Origin: Diplocarpon mali
Taxonomy: Eukaryota > Ascomycota > Leotiomycetes > Helotiales > Drepanopezizaceae
Reading direction: 5' to 3'
Assembly: GCA_024741835.1 (NCBI GenBank)
Contig: JAENRP010000061.1
Location: forward strand, 8,826-72,825
Length of the DNA: 64,000 nt
In this document: in pieces, positions 46,801 to 59,500 of the stretch
Position numbering within the stretch: position 1 is the first letter of the stretch
Layout of the letters: the number at the start of each line of letters is the position of its first letter
Program-made: the position numbers and the translations under genes
Notes under the pieces: model-generated
What the model saw: the letters and a program-made list of their open reading frames with translations, nothing else
Told to the model about the DNA's origin: nothing
Database searches by the model: none

Positions 46801-47017
46801 GCTTCGTGCCATCACACCTCAGTTTCCTCTTCCTACAGATGATACAGGCCATCCTCTTTGGCTTCGGTACATTCGAGTCACATCCACTGGCATGGTCTGC
46901 CGCCGCATTTTCATCGCCTGGAGGACTTCGCGCTCCGCTGTTACGACCCGTGTTGCCCGTTGGGCGCGAGAGATCGTTGAAGAAATCATCCGGAGGTGTG
47001 TTCGAACCTGTAGGCAT
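43846..47017 (-). CDS. Zn2Cys6 transcription factor with Fungal_trans domain
   Basis: Nuclear regulator. Exons 47017-46693, 46618-46279, 46227-46150, 45974-45684, 45633-44970, 44921-44679 and 44631-43846 give 908 aa; it is 925 aa if the 51-nt in-frame intron 46228-46278 is retained. The zinc cluster cysteines are C58, C61, C68, C75, C78 and C85 (CIICRKRKLRCDGTKPSCSTC...C), followed by KRGYVKALEERLKQVETLL, a coiled-coil dimerisation stretch. The middle-homology domain reads IYFEKIHPSVPMIHKYRYLAAMNL, ALRYAMWTLAASV, SVAHAQTHALL, MGLHRLDGAGLDVKECLP-like, and TFWFCFCIDRYASIGTGWPMLIDEKDV. It recalls the XlnR-related superfamily of regulators, but the zinc cluster differs from XlnR itself, so no target pathway is assigned. 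The C-terminal 250 residues are Ser/Asn/Gly-rich and probably disordered. Confidence 0.88.
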
Positions 47018-48070
47018 TTTTCCTGTATTCTATCCCGAAAAGTAGTTCAGCGATAATTTTCTTCCGATCACTCGTCGCGCTCAGCGTTGCTGCGCTTGCG
47101 AGCTCGAGTGGTGTCCTTGCTCTGTGCCGCTCGCGAACTTTTGGGCCGGCTGTACTGCGCGTTTTTGAGCACATGAATGTCTGATCAGTTCGAGCTCAGA
47201 TATTCTCGATATACTGCGTAGCATCGTTCTCTCGAGTATTCCAGAACTGAACGTCGATAATGTGCTTTGACTGGCACAAAAGGGCTGTCATTTGTACGGA
47301 GACAAGTCCTCAGCCTTCTCTTGAGTCACTGATACCTCCGCGGTAAAATGCAGTCAGGGGTCTATGGCGGTGGTATTCTTACGGCGCATGACGTTTTCTG
47401 CCAGCGTCTGGCGGATGTCTATTTTGCCAACGCTGCTTACCAATCTTATATCTGCATCCATCTCAGCGACACTCTGGTCGCCACCTTCATTCTCCCGCCT
47501 TTGCCAGAATCGGTGCCAGCCGCCTCGAAATCTTGAAATCCCAAAATCCAACTCAAGAAAAATTTCACCAGCCTTGTGAACAACTTTCTCACCAATCATT
47601 GCAGGGCGGTGAAGGACTACAACATTGCTGAATCAACAACCAACATTTTGCCCACTTTCGCTTGCCAGGGCGGGGAAATTATTATTAGGCCGACTCCCAG
47701 GTGTTGACTGAAATTGTTCCTTTCCGCAGAGGTCTTTGATAGTCTGTAATCCAACAGCGTAGCTTTCTATTGCCTGCATATTAACGTGAAGGCTGGGTTT
47801 AGAGGTTGAAGTGCTTTCTCTGGCTGCTACGTCTGCTCGCTGGACCGTACCTATTGCTCAGATGGGCGGACCATAACAGTGTTCTGTCTGGCTGCCGTCG
47901 TACACCTGGCTTTGGCAGTTGCCTGATGGCTAGCAGGAACACACTCGCGTCACGTTGATGCGAGAGAAGGTTTAAGACTCTAGCTCAGGGCAGTCGGGGG
48001 AAAATCCAAGTGCAATAGCTGCCCCGTTATGAATGCATCTCTGAGAGGCAATATTGAAATAAACTTCCCT
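47018..48070. promoter_or_regulatory. Upstream region of the large Zn2Cys6 gene; Tex1 3' region
   Basis: 1.05 kb between two same-strand genes, with no supported ORF. It probably holds a long 5' leader and promoter, common for fungal regulators. Confidence 0.45.
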
Positions 48071-49427
48071 CTACTTCTTGTCTGTACTGACTCCAATAAT
48101 TCTCAAGCTTCCAAGGTCAGAGTAAGCAAGCACATAGCTACTTGGGTGCCAGGCAACGATTGGACATGGCCCTGCGGTTTTTATCGTATGAATAGCCTCA
48201 CCTGTCTCCGTATGTGCGATACCCAACCCTGATCCTTCCTCGCTACCACCGATGATGAAGGTGCCATCAAAGCTGAAACTTATGCTTCGAACAGGGCCAG
48301 TCATATCAATCAGTGTTCTTTGACAAATCCAGTCCGTGGTATCCCATAAGGCAATGATGGAATCATGTCCTCCCGTCGCGAGAAACCGTGCCGTGGGTTG
48401 CAAATCTATGGAGACACATGATGAAGTGTGGCCGTTGAGAGCGAAGGGTATGCTTGGGTCGTGACTCGTGTAGAGTATCGGTTCAAAGCCTGGATATGAC
48501 AGGATCTTGACCTTCCCTTCTCCAGTAGTCAAGAAAATTTTCCTGCCGCTATGACAGAAGACGAGTTGATTGGTCTGGACTGTCTGCTGATGGGAAGAAA
48601 TTGGAGTTGGTGACGTAGGTGAGAGTACAAAAAGATTGTCGGACTAAAAGACCCTTCAGATACTTATTTGTTTCAAGATAAGGCAGTGAGGCTTTTTCGC
48701 TTATTGAACACAGGATGAGGAAACACCTACCTTGTTGCCCACAATCAGAGTCTTTCCATCTGGAGCCCAAGCAAGTGTGAAGGCATCCCCGAGACCCTTC
48801 ACCTCATTGATGAGAGCCTTGGTTTTGACGTCCCAGAACTTAGCAACCCCATCACCACTGACACTGCAAAGCTCCGCGTCCTTCACAGGGCTGAACCCAA
48901 CTTTTTCAATAGTAGCTGCGTGACCCTTGAGTTCAGTCGAGTTCTTGACATTTTGCCTCTCTGGATTCCATCTGAGAAATTTAGTACACGGACGAGTCAC
49001 AGGAACCAGGGCACTTACACTCGAAGTATTCGCTCTGCACCCGTGGCTATCAGAGTGCCTGTTGGATTCCAAGACATAGACCGAATGCTAAGCTCATCTC
49101 CTCAGCTATAGACCGAGAAGTACGAATACAAAAAATATTCTTTTAGAATGGAAGATACTGTGTGCCAGTACTCCGTGTCACCAATATCGGAAAGAAGAGC
49201 AGCCGTAGAAAACGACTTGAGAAGAATTGAGTAAAAGCAAACGATGTATCGGTAAACAGAGCCTAAAATATAGATGCAATAAACAGTACGCTGAGTGAGC
49301 AGAGTACGTACCCATGAGCACCTGTGCCGCGAGAAGAGGGGTCATGATAAGCTATTGTTCTGAGAGCGCCAAAGTAAGCAGAGAATTTCTCTTTGGGTAT
49401 GCTGACGCGGTGACGAGTGGGTGCCAT
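48071..49427 (-). CDS. tex1: THO complex subunit 3 (Tex1), WD40 protein
   Basis: WD-repeat subunit of the THO/TREX complex, which couples transcription elongation to mRNA packaging and nuclear export. Exons 49427-49312, 49087-49019, 48971-48731 and 48643-48071 give 332 aa, the size of THOC3/Tex1. The N-terminal MAPTRHRVSIPKEKFSAYF and IRSMSWNPTGTLIATGAERILRVW lead into repeated GH...WD-type blades: LKGHAATIEKVGFSP...GDGVAKFWDV, then LAWAPDGKTLIVGNKSDNLFVL, ALNGHTSSCVSIDLQPTARFLATGGHDSIIALWD and GPVRSISFSFDGTFIIGGSEEG. All junctions keep phase. Intron 1 (49088-49311) is 224 nt, longer than usual here. Head-to-head with Ric1. Confidence 0.92.
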
Positions 49428-49839
49428 GGCGGAGACTTTGTTTCTTGCTATATTACCTGCAAGTGAGGATGTTGCTTCACGTTTGTTAGCACATTTAGTA
49501 AAAACATATAAATATCGGGTCGTTTGACGCGTATACGTACAGTACGAGTTTGGTAAAGGAGCAAAATCAACAACTGGCTCTGATCTGGAGAGAATTTAAT
49601 ATGAGTATGAGTCGAAGGAGGATACTGGGAGCTCTGCCACCCAAGTCCCATTTGCATCTGGCGGCCGGCACTTACCGCATTCGGACAAGCAGATCAGCAT
49701 TATTTACACTTCAACCCCAGCTCCCCCAAATGATTTCGTGAATGTCGAGAACCTCATCTGTTCACAGTCATTTCGCGCCTTTACGAGTATCGCGGGCATG
49801 GAACCACACGAATGAGGTATCCGGTGGTAGTACGCAGCC
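49428..49839. promoter_or_regulatory. Bidirectional promoter, Tex1 / Ric1
   Basis: 412 bp between two divergent start codons, so the two genes must share or overlap promoters. Confidence 0.6.
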
Positions 49840-52800
49840 ATGTACTGGCCCATTGGAGCTCCGCGGGTTTACGCTGCGAGCAACGAGACAGCTCCCAGTG
49901 AGCGAGTCCTCGAATCCGACGACGATGCCGAATCGCGCGATACGGCCGAGGGCAGCGGATCTTACCTCAATATCCCAAGCAATGGCTCCGATGTCCGAAG
50001 AGAAGACGAGAATGAAGATCACTCGGAAATGTCTAGACCAGTCACTCCAACGACTACAGACACTCAATCTGCTGAACACGACTATCACCGGCGCTTTCCC
50101 AGCCGAGCGACTGGCTACGATCCCTCTGCATCCGGGCCAGCCGAGAAAGAACCATTGATATCCCTTAAATTATCGAGACCAGGGCATCTTTTCGCCGTTA
50201 TTACCTCCACCTCGTTGACAATCTGGCAGACGAAGGTACGAATCCCAGGCACTGACTGAAACTATGCTTAAAAGTCATGCAGCCGACTGCCATATCGGCA
50301 TTAGTCGTTCGTTCCAAAAAATCCCTGGGTACATATGGTCCAAATGTCTCCCTTCTCGTTCGCCCCGACTCGGCGATATTCGTGGTACAAACAAGTTCTG
50401 GGTACTTAATCACTTATACCCTGGCTACGGATCCGGATGCTCGAGTTTACAGACCGCATTTTTCGAACCACATCAGTGGCCAAAACCGCAGACAGAGCAA
50501 CTTTCATGGAGCAATAAATCAAGGAGGGGATATGATCATGTGGGGACCTGGGGAGGGCGGAGGAGTTAGAGAGATCAGCGTACGTTTCCGGATGGTCATA
50601 AAACTTGATGCCGGTATTGGGAAAGCATTGGCGCTAGACGACGAACTGGTCGTAGCAACCCAAAAACCAGCAGCAGTTCAATGTATCAGATGGACCCCCG
50701 ATAGTGCTGGAAACCAGACAAGTACAGAACTTTTCAGCCGGATGGATTGGTTGCCCAAAAAGATAACCGTAACCGAGATGATCCATGACAGACCGATGAA
50801 TCTCCACACTTGGATAACAAGTGATGGGAAAGGATACGCCGTCCAGAGAGTGCCACAGCAAAAACACACGGATACCCCGCAGAAGCTTTTCAGGGGCTAT
50901 TGTTTTCATACCCCTCAGACACCTGCAAATAGTGCAATGAAAGCTGCTATAAATGCAAGATTCTCTCTGATTGCTATCGGCTGTACAGACGGGACGATCC
51001 AAGTGTATACGGCCAGAGACTATGTCGGCAATATTCCTGCATCCCACATGCACCGAGCATCCGTGTCGGGGCAGTCATCGGGCCGCATAACCTGTCTAGC
51101 CTACTCTCCCGATGGATATCATCTCTTTGCAGGGTATGAGAACGGCTGGGCCACGTGGAGTGTGTTTGGAAAACCAGGGGCTACGAGCTTTGGCTCAGAT
51201 CAGAGGATTTCCGAAGAGCATGCGGAAGGGTGGCTCAAAGGTGTCAGAGAAGCATCATGGCTCGGTGGGGGCTCGGAGATCCTCATAATCAGCCAGCAAG
51301 ACGACCGGATATGGACATTAGAGATGGCTCGAAGTGCTATAACTGGGTGTTATGCCTCTGCAAACATTTCACGAACACTGCTTCAAACGACGTCAAATTT
51401 GATGATATATCGGGGCTATGACCTTCCAGATCTCACTACGATCTCCGCCGAATCTTCGCTTTGGCATACTGCCCAAATACCCTCGGGCTATCTCCTGCAT
51501 CAATGGCCTATGCGATGCTCGGTCATTTCACCCGATGGCAGGTACGTTGCTGTAGCTGGCCGCCGTGGCTTAGCCCACTACAGTATAAACAGTGGAAAAT
51601 GGAAAACATTCGATGACGGCAAAATGGAAAACGAGTTCCAGGTACGGGGTGGAATGTGCTGGCATCAGCATATACTGGTGGCTGCTGTTGAGGCCGGCGA
51701 ATCATTTGAGATTCGCCTCTACTCACGCGAAGTAGCACTCGACAACTCTCTCGCGCTTCACGTTGAGATATTGCCGTCGCCTGTCGTTCTGGTTACGCCG
51801 TCTGGGGATGATTCTTTGCTTGTCTATACTTACGATAATTTGCTGTATCATTATATCTTCACCACAGTAGCAGGCACGATCAGGATTGTCCAGGTCGGCC
51901 AGATTGCATTCCACGGCATCGTTCGGTCACCTGCTCGGGTCAGAGGACTGAGCTGGATTTTGCCAGACAACCAGCTTCTTGAAGGCGATCCGTCTCAAGA
52001 CGTTGCTGTCGCTACAGTTCTCTTCCTCGTTGATGGGAAACTGGTCCTTCTCCAACCAAGTATTAACGAAGCAGGGCTGCTCAAGTACGACATGCACGTC
52101 ATTGCACAAAACGTCGAATACTATACCTTGATGCGGGACCTACCCCTGTCAAGCCCAACTCGAATCCAGGGCACAGCGAATGTGTCAATTGGAAACAACC
52201 TCGACCGTGATGAGGGAAATGGCCTAAGGGATTCCCTTTGGATATTTGATGGTAAGGATATGCGACTGTGGCCTGACGTTCAAGATGTTCTGCGCTCAGC
52301 ACCTGCGGAGCTAATTCGTGAACTACCACCTATGGTTTCAATACCAATCGATTTCTACCCTCTATCCGTTCTACTACGAAAAGGTATATTACTTGGTGTT
52401 GAACCAGAAATTTTCCAGCGCCACAATGTGAACTTCGCATTCTTTCGATTTACAATCCGGGTATGATGCTCCTTCCATCTCCTGAATTTTCGCTAACTGT
52501 CGTCAGACTCAGCTGTTCATTCCAGAGGTCCTTCGATTCCATCTAGCTAGATTCGATTCTTCGGCTGCCCTACATCTTGCGCACCGGTACCAAAGTCTGG
52601 CATACTTCGGCCACTCCTTGGAAATTCTACTGCATAACGTTCTCGACGAAGAAGTTGACACCCCACCAACCCCTGAAAACGCGCTTCTGCCGGGTGTTCT
52701 CTCGTTTCTGTCTTCATTTCCGCAGTATCTCGACATCGTTGTTCAGTGTACCCGCAAGACTGAGGTACGATCGTGGCGAACACTATTTGCCTATTTACCA

Positions 52801-53226
52801 CCCCCACAAGAACTATTTGAAGAGTCTTTGCAACGAGGCTCATTAAAGACAGCTGGGGGCTACTTACTTATCCTCCACACATTCGAGGAACTGAGCTCAA
52901 GCTCAGAACAACTGGTGCGATTGTTTTCAAGAGCGAAGGACGAAGAAGACTGGGAACTGTGTAAGGAGCTTGCCCGATTCTTGACTGCTTTGGACGAAAC
53001 TGGAGCTACATTGAGAGAGGCTATGGAGATGGTCAATCTCAAAAGCCCCGAAGAACGTCAACACAGTAGCTTTCTATTCGAAGGTTCACGATTGAAAGCT
53101 CCACAGTCGAGCAAAAAACCTACCATTCCCAACGGAAGTAGCAACAGCGATATGGAAGATAGCAGTCGCAGCCGAAGCCCGACAGATAATGGCAACTCCG
53201 ACTATTTCTCGCATAAGAGGACCTGA
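49840..53226 (+). CDS. ric1: Ric1, subunit of the Ric1-Rgp1 Rab6/Ypt6 GEF
   Basis: Subunit of the guanine-nucleotide exchange factor that activates Ypt6/Rab6 at the Golgi for endosome-to-Golgi retrograde transport. Exons 49840-50235, 50283-52460 and 52507-53226 give 1097 aa. The protein starts MYWPIGAPRVYA, the usual Ric1 opening, followed by an acidic disordered insert (about 15-100). An N-terminal beta-propeller comes next (LSRPGHLFAVITSTSLTIWQTKPTAI, then GRITCLAYSPDGYHLFAGYENGWATWSVFG and CSVISPDGRYVAVAGRRGLAHYSI). The helical Ric1 domain spans about 760-1010 (AHRYQSLAYFGHSLEILLHNVLDEE, LPGVLSFLSSFPQYLDIVVQCTRKTEVRSWRTLF, WELCKELARFLTALD). A Ser/Pro-rich tail ends it. The 47-nt first intron has a CTGAC branch point. 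Confidence 0.95.
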
Positions 53227-54010
53227 TGTTCATAACGTTTATACCAGATTTTGTATTGGCGGCATTGGAAGGCGTTTTGGGGTGTTGATGGCCAGAGAAA
53301 AAAGATGGTAGAGCTCAAAGCTTTTCTGATGTTCATACCCTGCCTCCGATTCAATGACCCTGGAGGTAAATAATACCGAATGATAAACTATCTCAGGATT
53401 AGTATGTGACCATTCTGTTGCTTCTGATCTCAACAGAGATCGTCGCATTGCCATAGTTCTTCCTTCCGATACCGTGTGTGGAAAGCAAACTCCCCATAGC
53501 CTTTCTTTCCTAGGCTAACTGCCGTTATGGACCGAATGCATATATGCCTTCCATGCTGTCTACCTTATCGCCCAGAGCCTTCGGGTACCTGCTCGGTTCG
53601 CCACCATTTAAAAATGTGCAACTGTCGATGACAAGACCATTATTGACTTATTATCCTCGCCGTATGTTACTTTGGCACCTTGCCCGGGTGGTAGATTGTT
53701 TTGACAGGGGAGCTTGCTTTGTCGAGCAAAGATGATAGACTCAGAGTGGTTGGTGAAATGGCAGCGAGATGTTCTAAGTACCACGGTTCAGGAACCCGGA
53801 ATAGCGCTACTTCCCGCCTTTATGGAGAGTGAGCGTCTTAGCTTGGCGTCTTTCGGCCGGGAACGTGCCGGGTCTGTGCGCTTCCATGCCCCTCCAAACT
53901 AGAGATTCGCTTCGATCCCACGCCGACAGCCTCACCTCGACAACGACGGCGACATTGCCTACCCTTTGGCAAGTGCCTCCAGAGCACATGCGGCAAGGCG
54001 ACGTGAAAAC
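53227..54010. promoter_or_regulatory. Ric1 3' region and CK2 beta promoter
   Basis: 784 bp between tandem plus-strand genes. No ORF has recognisable features. The CK2 beta 5' leader probably lies in the last 200 bp. Confidence 0.5.
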
Positions 54011-55502
54011 ATGGACGATTTCAATAGCGAGACGGATAGCGACTACACAAGCTACTGGAGAGATTGGGTAAGTCTGAACCTTTCACTGTGTTATGCGCTG
54101 CGCGATTTTCTACATCTTGGTCGGGCTGAGAAGGAGAAACGGATGCTCGAGTAGTTGGGGGAAGCGAGAAGAGAAAGAAGGCTTCCGCCGATATCATCCG
54201 CGATAGAGATGGAACTAGGCTCTCTTCATCGGATACTAAGTCAAACCCCAAAAACGCCCACGCGCAAACCCCCACGTCGGGTCTGCCAAAGCCAGCAAAC
54301 CCCTGATCTTTGTCTATTTTATTTTCTACATGGAGCACTGCTCTGCCAGCAACCCTCCGCGATTTCCAGTCCTTGATATTGTGCTCAGCTCCCTGGATAC
54401 CTGCCCAACCTCGTACGAAGCTCTACCATGGACGATATATCTTTGATATGGCTCGTTCCTCGGACCTCCAATCATTTCAACAGTGCAGGTTATGGAAAAT
54501 CTACGGAAGACCATTTGAGCAAGCAGTCCACACAGGAAAATGGTCCAGGTTGGGCTAGATACCCGGATGATGGCGATAGATACCCTAGGAGACGTCGAGG
54601 TTGGCGGCCTACGGTCTACGACAGCGATGATCCTTTCGTTGGATGCGTACTCGCTCGAGTTGCCTGCCTCGAGAAATATGTTGACTAACAATACATCTCG
54701 CAGTTCATATCATCCCGGGGCAATGAGTACTTTTGCGAGATCGACGAAGACTACCTTACCGACAGGTTCAACCTCACTGGCTTGAACACCGAAGTCCAAT
54801 ACTACCAATACGCCCTGGATCTGGTCACAGACGTGTTTGATCTAGACTGCGATGATGAGATGCGGGAGACGATCGAGAAGTCGGCGAGACATCTGTACGG
54901 GCTTGTGCATGCAAGATACATCGTTACCACAAGGGGGCTGGCGAAGATGGTAAGTAGATGCTGTCAGTAGTTTCTTGATGATATGCTGACCAACAAAACA
55001 GCTTGAGAAGTATAAGAAAGCTGACTTTGGAAAATGCCCCCGAGTAATGTGCAAGTCACATCCTTTGCTCCCCATGGGGCAATCAGACAATCCGAACGTT
55101 AAAGCAGTGAAACTCTACTGTGCCAAGTGCGAAGACATCTACAATCCAAAATCATCCCGCCACTCAGCTATCGACGGTGCATACTTCGGCACCTCTTTCC
55201 ACAATATCATCTTCCAAGTCTACCCAGCACTGATACCCCCGAAGAGCGCTGATAGATATATACCTCGAATCTATGGTTTTAGAGTCCATGCTCCTGCAAC
55301 GTTGATAAGATGGCAAGGAGGGCAAAAGGATGATATGCGGAAGCGTCTTCGAAAGCTAGAAATTGAAAGCGGCTTCAAGGATGATGAGGCGGAGGTCGAT
55401 GCAGAAGAGTCCGATGATGATGATGAAGACGAAGAGGTTGATATGGATGCGTTGGAAAACGCGGAGCTGGAAGGAGGGGGCCTGCAGACCAATCAGATAT
55501 GA
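54011..55502 (+). CDS. Casein kinase II regulatory (beta) subunit
   Basis: Regulatory subunit that dimerises and assembles the CK2 tetramer. Exons 54011-54067, 54704-54949 and 55002-55502 give 267 aa. The sequence is highly conserved: [34 protein letters not shown] across the first junction, acidic loop DVFDLDCDDEM, and zinc-ribbon cysteines C113, C118, C141 and C144 (CPRVMC...CAKC) that form the dimer interface. The C-terminal SSRHSAIDGAYFGTSFHNIIFQVYPALIP binds the catalytic subunit. A 60-residue acidic tail (EESDDDDEDEEVD) is typical of one of the two fungal beta paralogues, but I cannot say which (Ckb1 or Ckb2). The first intron, 54068-54703, is 636 nt, by far the longest in the window; W19 joins F20 directly, so no exon is missing. 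Confidence 0.95.
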
Positions 55503-56593
55503 TTCCCTCGCAGCACTGGGTTGCTTTCGCGATGAATACCAGCGTGCGGTTCACTTCTTGATGGATTGTTTTAGAGAGGAATGGTTATCACTGCATGTGT
55601 CTGGCGTTGGACTTATGGACATATGGCGCAGTAGCAACATCTTTGGGCCAGATAAGGGCTCGCATAGAAAGAATTCGTTGAGAACCAGATCATCTTATCC
55701 ACCTGAACATTTCCACACACCTCCGTCTCGCACCAAGATTCCCGTCGTGCGCCTCTCCACACATCTCCCCATCTTCGAACGAGCCACGCCACGCCACTGT
55801 GGTACGTGCTCGAGTTGTTCCTGCCGAGGGGTGCGTGCCCATCTACCGCTCCTAACCCCTCTCCCCTCTCCCCTCCCGGAACGCCCAACACCACCCAGGT
55901 ACCTGGCGCTCGTCGTCGGCATCGTCGAGCGCACCGCAGCCGACAAACCCGGGTAACCGCTCGGCTCAAGCGGCACTCGGATCTCTGGACGTGTTGCCGA
56001 CGCCGATGGATGGGAGATTGCGAGGCGCCGCCGGGTTGGTGTTGCCGCTTGGCGATGGGGAGCTGCTTTTCTTTCCTCGAGGATCGTGTGCAAGTTTGGA
56101 TAGGACTGGGCTTGCGTGGAGTATAGTGTTGTGGAGTGCTTCGCTTATTGCTTTGTGTTGATGGTACCGAGGCGGCGCTCTGGCAGAAGCAAGATGATCT
56201 GGTCCATCTGGAATGTTGATGAGCTGCAGGCGGAAATGGAGGAGATTGCAGGGACCCCGAACTTGATTATTGGGCTGCTCGGGTGGCCCTGAGAGCCTGG
56301 AAGCAAGTACAAGATTTCCTCCTGGGCCTGATTCGTAGCCAGGCAGTAGCTAGCAATTTTGTATCATTCTAGTGCCTGTAATGGCGAATGAGTCTTGAAA
56401 CGTCGTAGGATGAAGAAGACTAAGCTTAGATTAGGTCTAATTGATTATATCAACTATACAACGAACTATTTTCCACTTTTCCAGCCACAACTCCTCGCCG
56501 CACCTTGCAGCAATGACCCGGAGGATAGATACACTATCTATCCTCATTCTTTTCTAAATTCTATTTAAACACGATACTTACACCATCGACCAA
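55503..56593. other. Convergent intergenic region, about 1.1 kb
   Basis: Between CK2 beta and the Vsb1-type gene. Several frames run through it in CT/CG-rich sequence at about 55.7-56.0 kb, but none resembles a protein family. Confidence 0.5.
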
Positions 56594-59500
56594 TTAACCT
56601 GCAGTTGTTAACACATATGATGTGATAGCACTCATCCTCTCGCTCGTAAGTTTCAGTGAAATTCGCAACAATTCTTGTGCGACTGCAGGTTCGGACGTTT
56701 GGAGTTTTTCCCAATCCTCCCTGTCCATGAGCCAAGTCACACAATCCCGCTCAGCTTGGACAGTCGCTGTCCGATCGGTTTCCGAGAAAAATGGGAGTTC
56801 ACCGCAAGTCGTGCCTGCAACTATAGACTCAAAGTACCGCCCTTGAGGTAGTTCATAGTCAGCCCGAAGGATGCCGTCTTCGAGCAGGTAAAAGCCTTTC
56901 GCGGGCTCGCCGCTCTGAAACAGGGTAGTGCCGGCAAGATACTCTTTCCTGACGAAGAAAGGGATGGCCTTGAACCAGAAGTCCTCGTTCTTTTCCGTTA
57001 GACCCTGGAATGTCTGTAGGATCAAACGTAGTGGTTCCTTGAAGTTGAGATACTTTGACTCTCCTGGATTGTTATCCAGAGTAGTGGTGGCAGCTCGATG
57101 GAGTTGGTTCCGTCGTGGTGAGCTAAATTGGGCATCGATGGTATAAGATGGGCTTTGCGGTCGACCGGGGGCAAGTATAGAGGTAGGAGCGTTGCGGCTC
57201 ACACGAGCCTCCTTGCTTGCGTAGAAAATCTTAAGTAATTCGTTCTCACAGCTCTCAAGTGCCGAGTTGAGCTCATCAAACATCTTGACCTCGCCTCCAT
57301 CCCCGATAAGCCCGACCGCGTGCAGGCTTTGGCTCACTGAGCTTTCTTCCTTCACACCACTCATGAGCATTGTGACGCCCTTCGGTTTCAGGATCCGTTT
57401 GAGTCGTTGAAAGACCTCAGCAGCCGAGTAATCGACCCCGTCGACTTTCCTGAGATCGAGTATCAAGTATCGAATGGGTCGTTCACTGAATGCCTGATCT
57501 TCAACCAACGCTCTGATCCGCTCCTCGACGCTGACAATGGTGCCGAAGAATAAATATCCTCCTAGCTTTGTGACGTGAATCTGTTGCCCGACATCTTCGA
57601 GGAAGCGCCGCTGCGTTGCGTTTCTCCGAACAGTAGATCCAGCGATCTGGCCAGAGAACGAGGCTCGAACAGCCGGGATCCTCGATGTCTGAACAATAAG
57701 GGAGATGAATGCAAGGCCGATCCCGACGGCGATACCAACCACGAAATCGTAGACCCCCATGACGAGAACAATCGCGATGACCTAGAGATGTTAATGATAG
57801 CAAGATAAGGGGATTGAAGGTTCTTACTGTGAGATACTCGAGAGGCTTAAGCTTTTCTCTCGGCTCTATAACGGCCTCGAAGAGGAGCTCAAATCCAAGC
57901 ACGAAGATAAGCACACCGACCATCATTACTGGTATATATCCGACAATGACAGGGCCGATTAGCATAGTCCCAGCAGTGCAGATTGCAAGCATAAAACCTG
58001 CCATACGGCTGTTACCGCCAGAATTGATGAATAATAGGCTGTTTGTATATACTAAGTAGTTCTGAATGCTACCTGCACAGCCAGACAATGCATTTGATAT
58101 ACCGTGGGCGATCAACTCTCTGTCAAGATCCAAGTCATCTTCTCCGATCGAAAATGCCAGACTCGGCACATTGATTGGCACGTGTAGGATCCCGAAGAAT
58201 GTGAGAGCAAACATTGACGGAATAGTCTCAGCGAGAGCACCCCAGTGTACGAGGCCGAAGTCTTCGGTAATCAGCACCCGTTCGTCTGAGAATGAAATAA
58301 GCTTACCGTATAATGTATAAAAGTGCCACCATGGTTCTCCTGCTTGCACGGCTTCGAAAATCCAACCAGTCTCTCGCAGGTCTTCTGGCTCCAATTCTTG
58401 CAGTGTCAGGACGAAGAAATAGAAGACCGCTGGGATACATAGGATGAAAACGGGAAGGTCGTATTTCGCAAAATTTGGGTAAGTCTTTTGGACCTTAGTC
58501 TTTAATGAGAAATATAACACGGCGAGCAAGAAAGGAGTGATCCACAAGATGAACGTCTCAAGCTCGAACAGCTTCTTCAAAGTTGGTATGTCGTAATGCA
58601 GGTTGCCGTCCAGTCGGGCCGTGATTTCAAGGCCGGTTACGATCAAAAAGAAGCCTACGCCGCCGATGCAGCCAATGAGGATGTGTCTTGGAATGAACCC
58701 AACAATGTATCCACAATTGAAAACGCCCATCAAGAAGAAAACTAGACCAGTGAGGATGGAGCTCAAAGCATAGGCGGTGATCGTGGTTGCAATAACAGAG
58801 TCGGGGTGTTCTTCACCAACAATGCCCAGGATGGTGAAGGCCATTTTGTGAAAGAATGGGACGACCTCGATCTGCAAGGAATCAGTACAGTAGCATATAC
58901 ACCAGGTCCGCTACGTACCATCTCTGAGCCAACACCGCCCTTAAATCGGCTGCCACCGCTGGAGTATACCAATTGAGATATAATGCAACTAACATAGAAC
59001 ATCGAGATACCGGCAGCACCGAGAGTCCCAAAGATCGGGTTCCCCAGGGGAAAAAGAATCATGCCTACGAGACTATCAGCAATCGTAGGTTTCAGATCTA
59101 TGCAACGCTTGCAATAGAGCCATTGAAATTTCCCGTGATGCGAAGTCTGCGCCCGTCATGAGCTTACTTACCATAGGACAGCGCGTCCAGAATATTGAGC
59201 AGATTCCCAAGAACGACTGCCGGTAGGCAGCTCACAGGCTCCACGACAGCGTTGGTCCATATAACCTTCAGATCCCAGGCTTTAGGGTTCGCAATTGTCC
59301 GGGCCGCATCAAGTCCTTTTTTTTGAGGCCATAATACGAAGTCCCGCAATCTGGGCCAGGCCGGTCTTTGTTTGGTGGCCTGTCTCTCAATGTCCTGCTC
59401 GCCGCGTATCCAGTCCGGATGATGACTCTTCCCCAGCAGAGACGTACTTTCTGTTGGATCAACCCCCACGCCATGACTTGTGATGACCAATCGTCCCTGC

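Noticed and set aside
54428..54785. Overlapping frames inside the CK2 beta intron considered as a nested or missing exon
   Set aside because: W19 and F20 of CK2 beta join directly in phase, and the frames show no similarity to the family.
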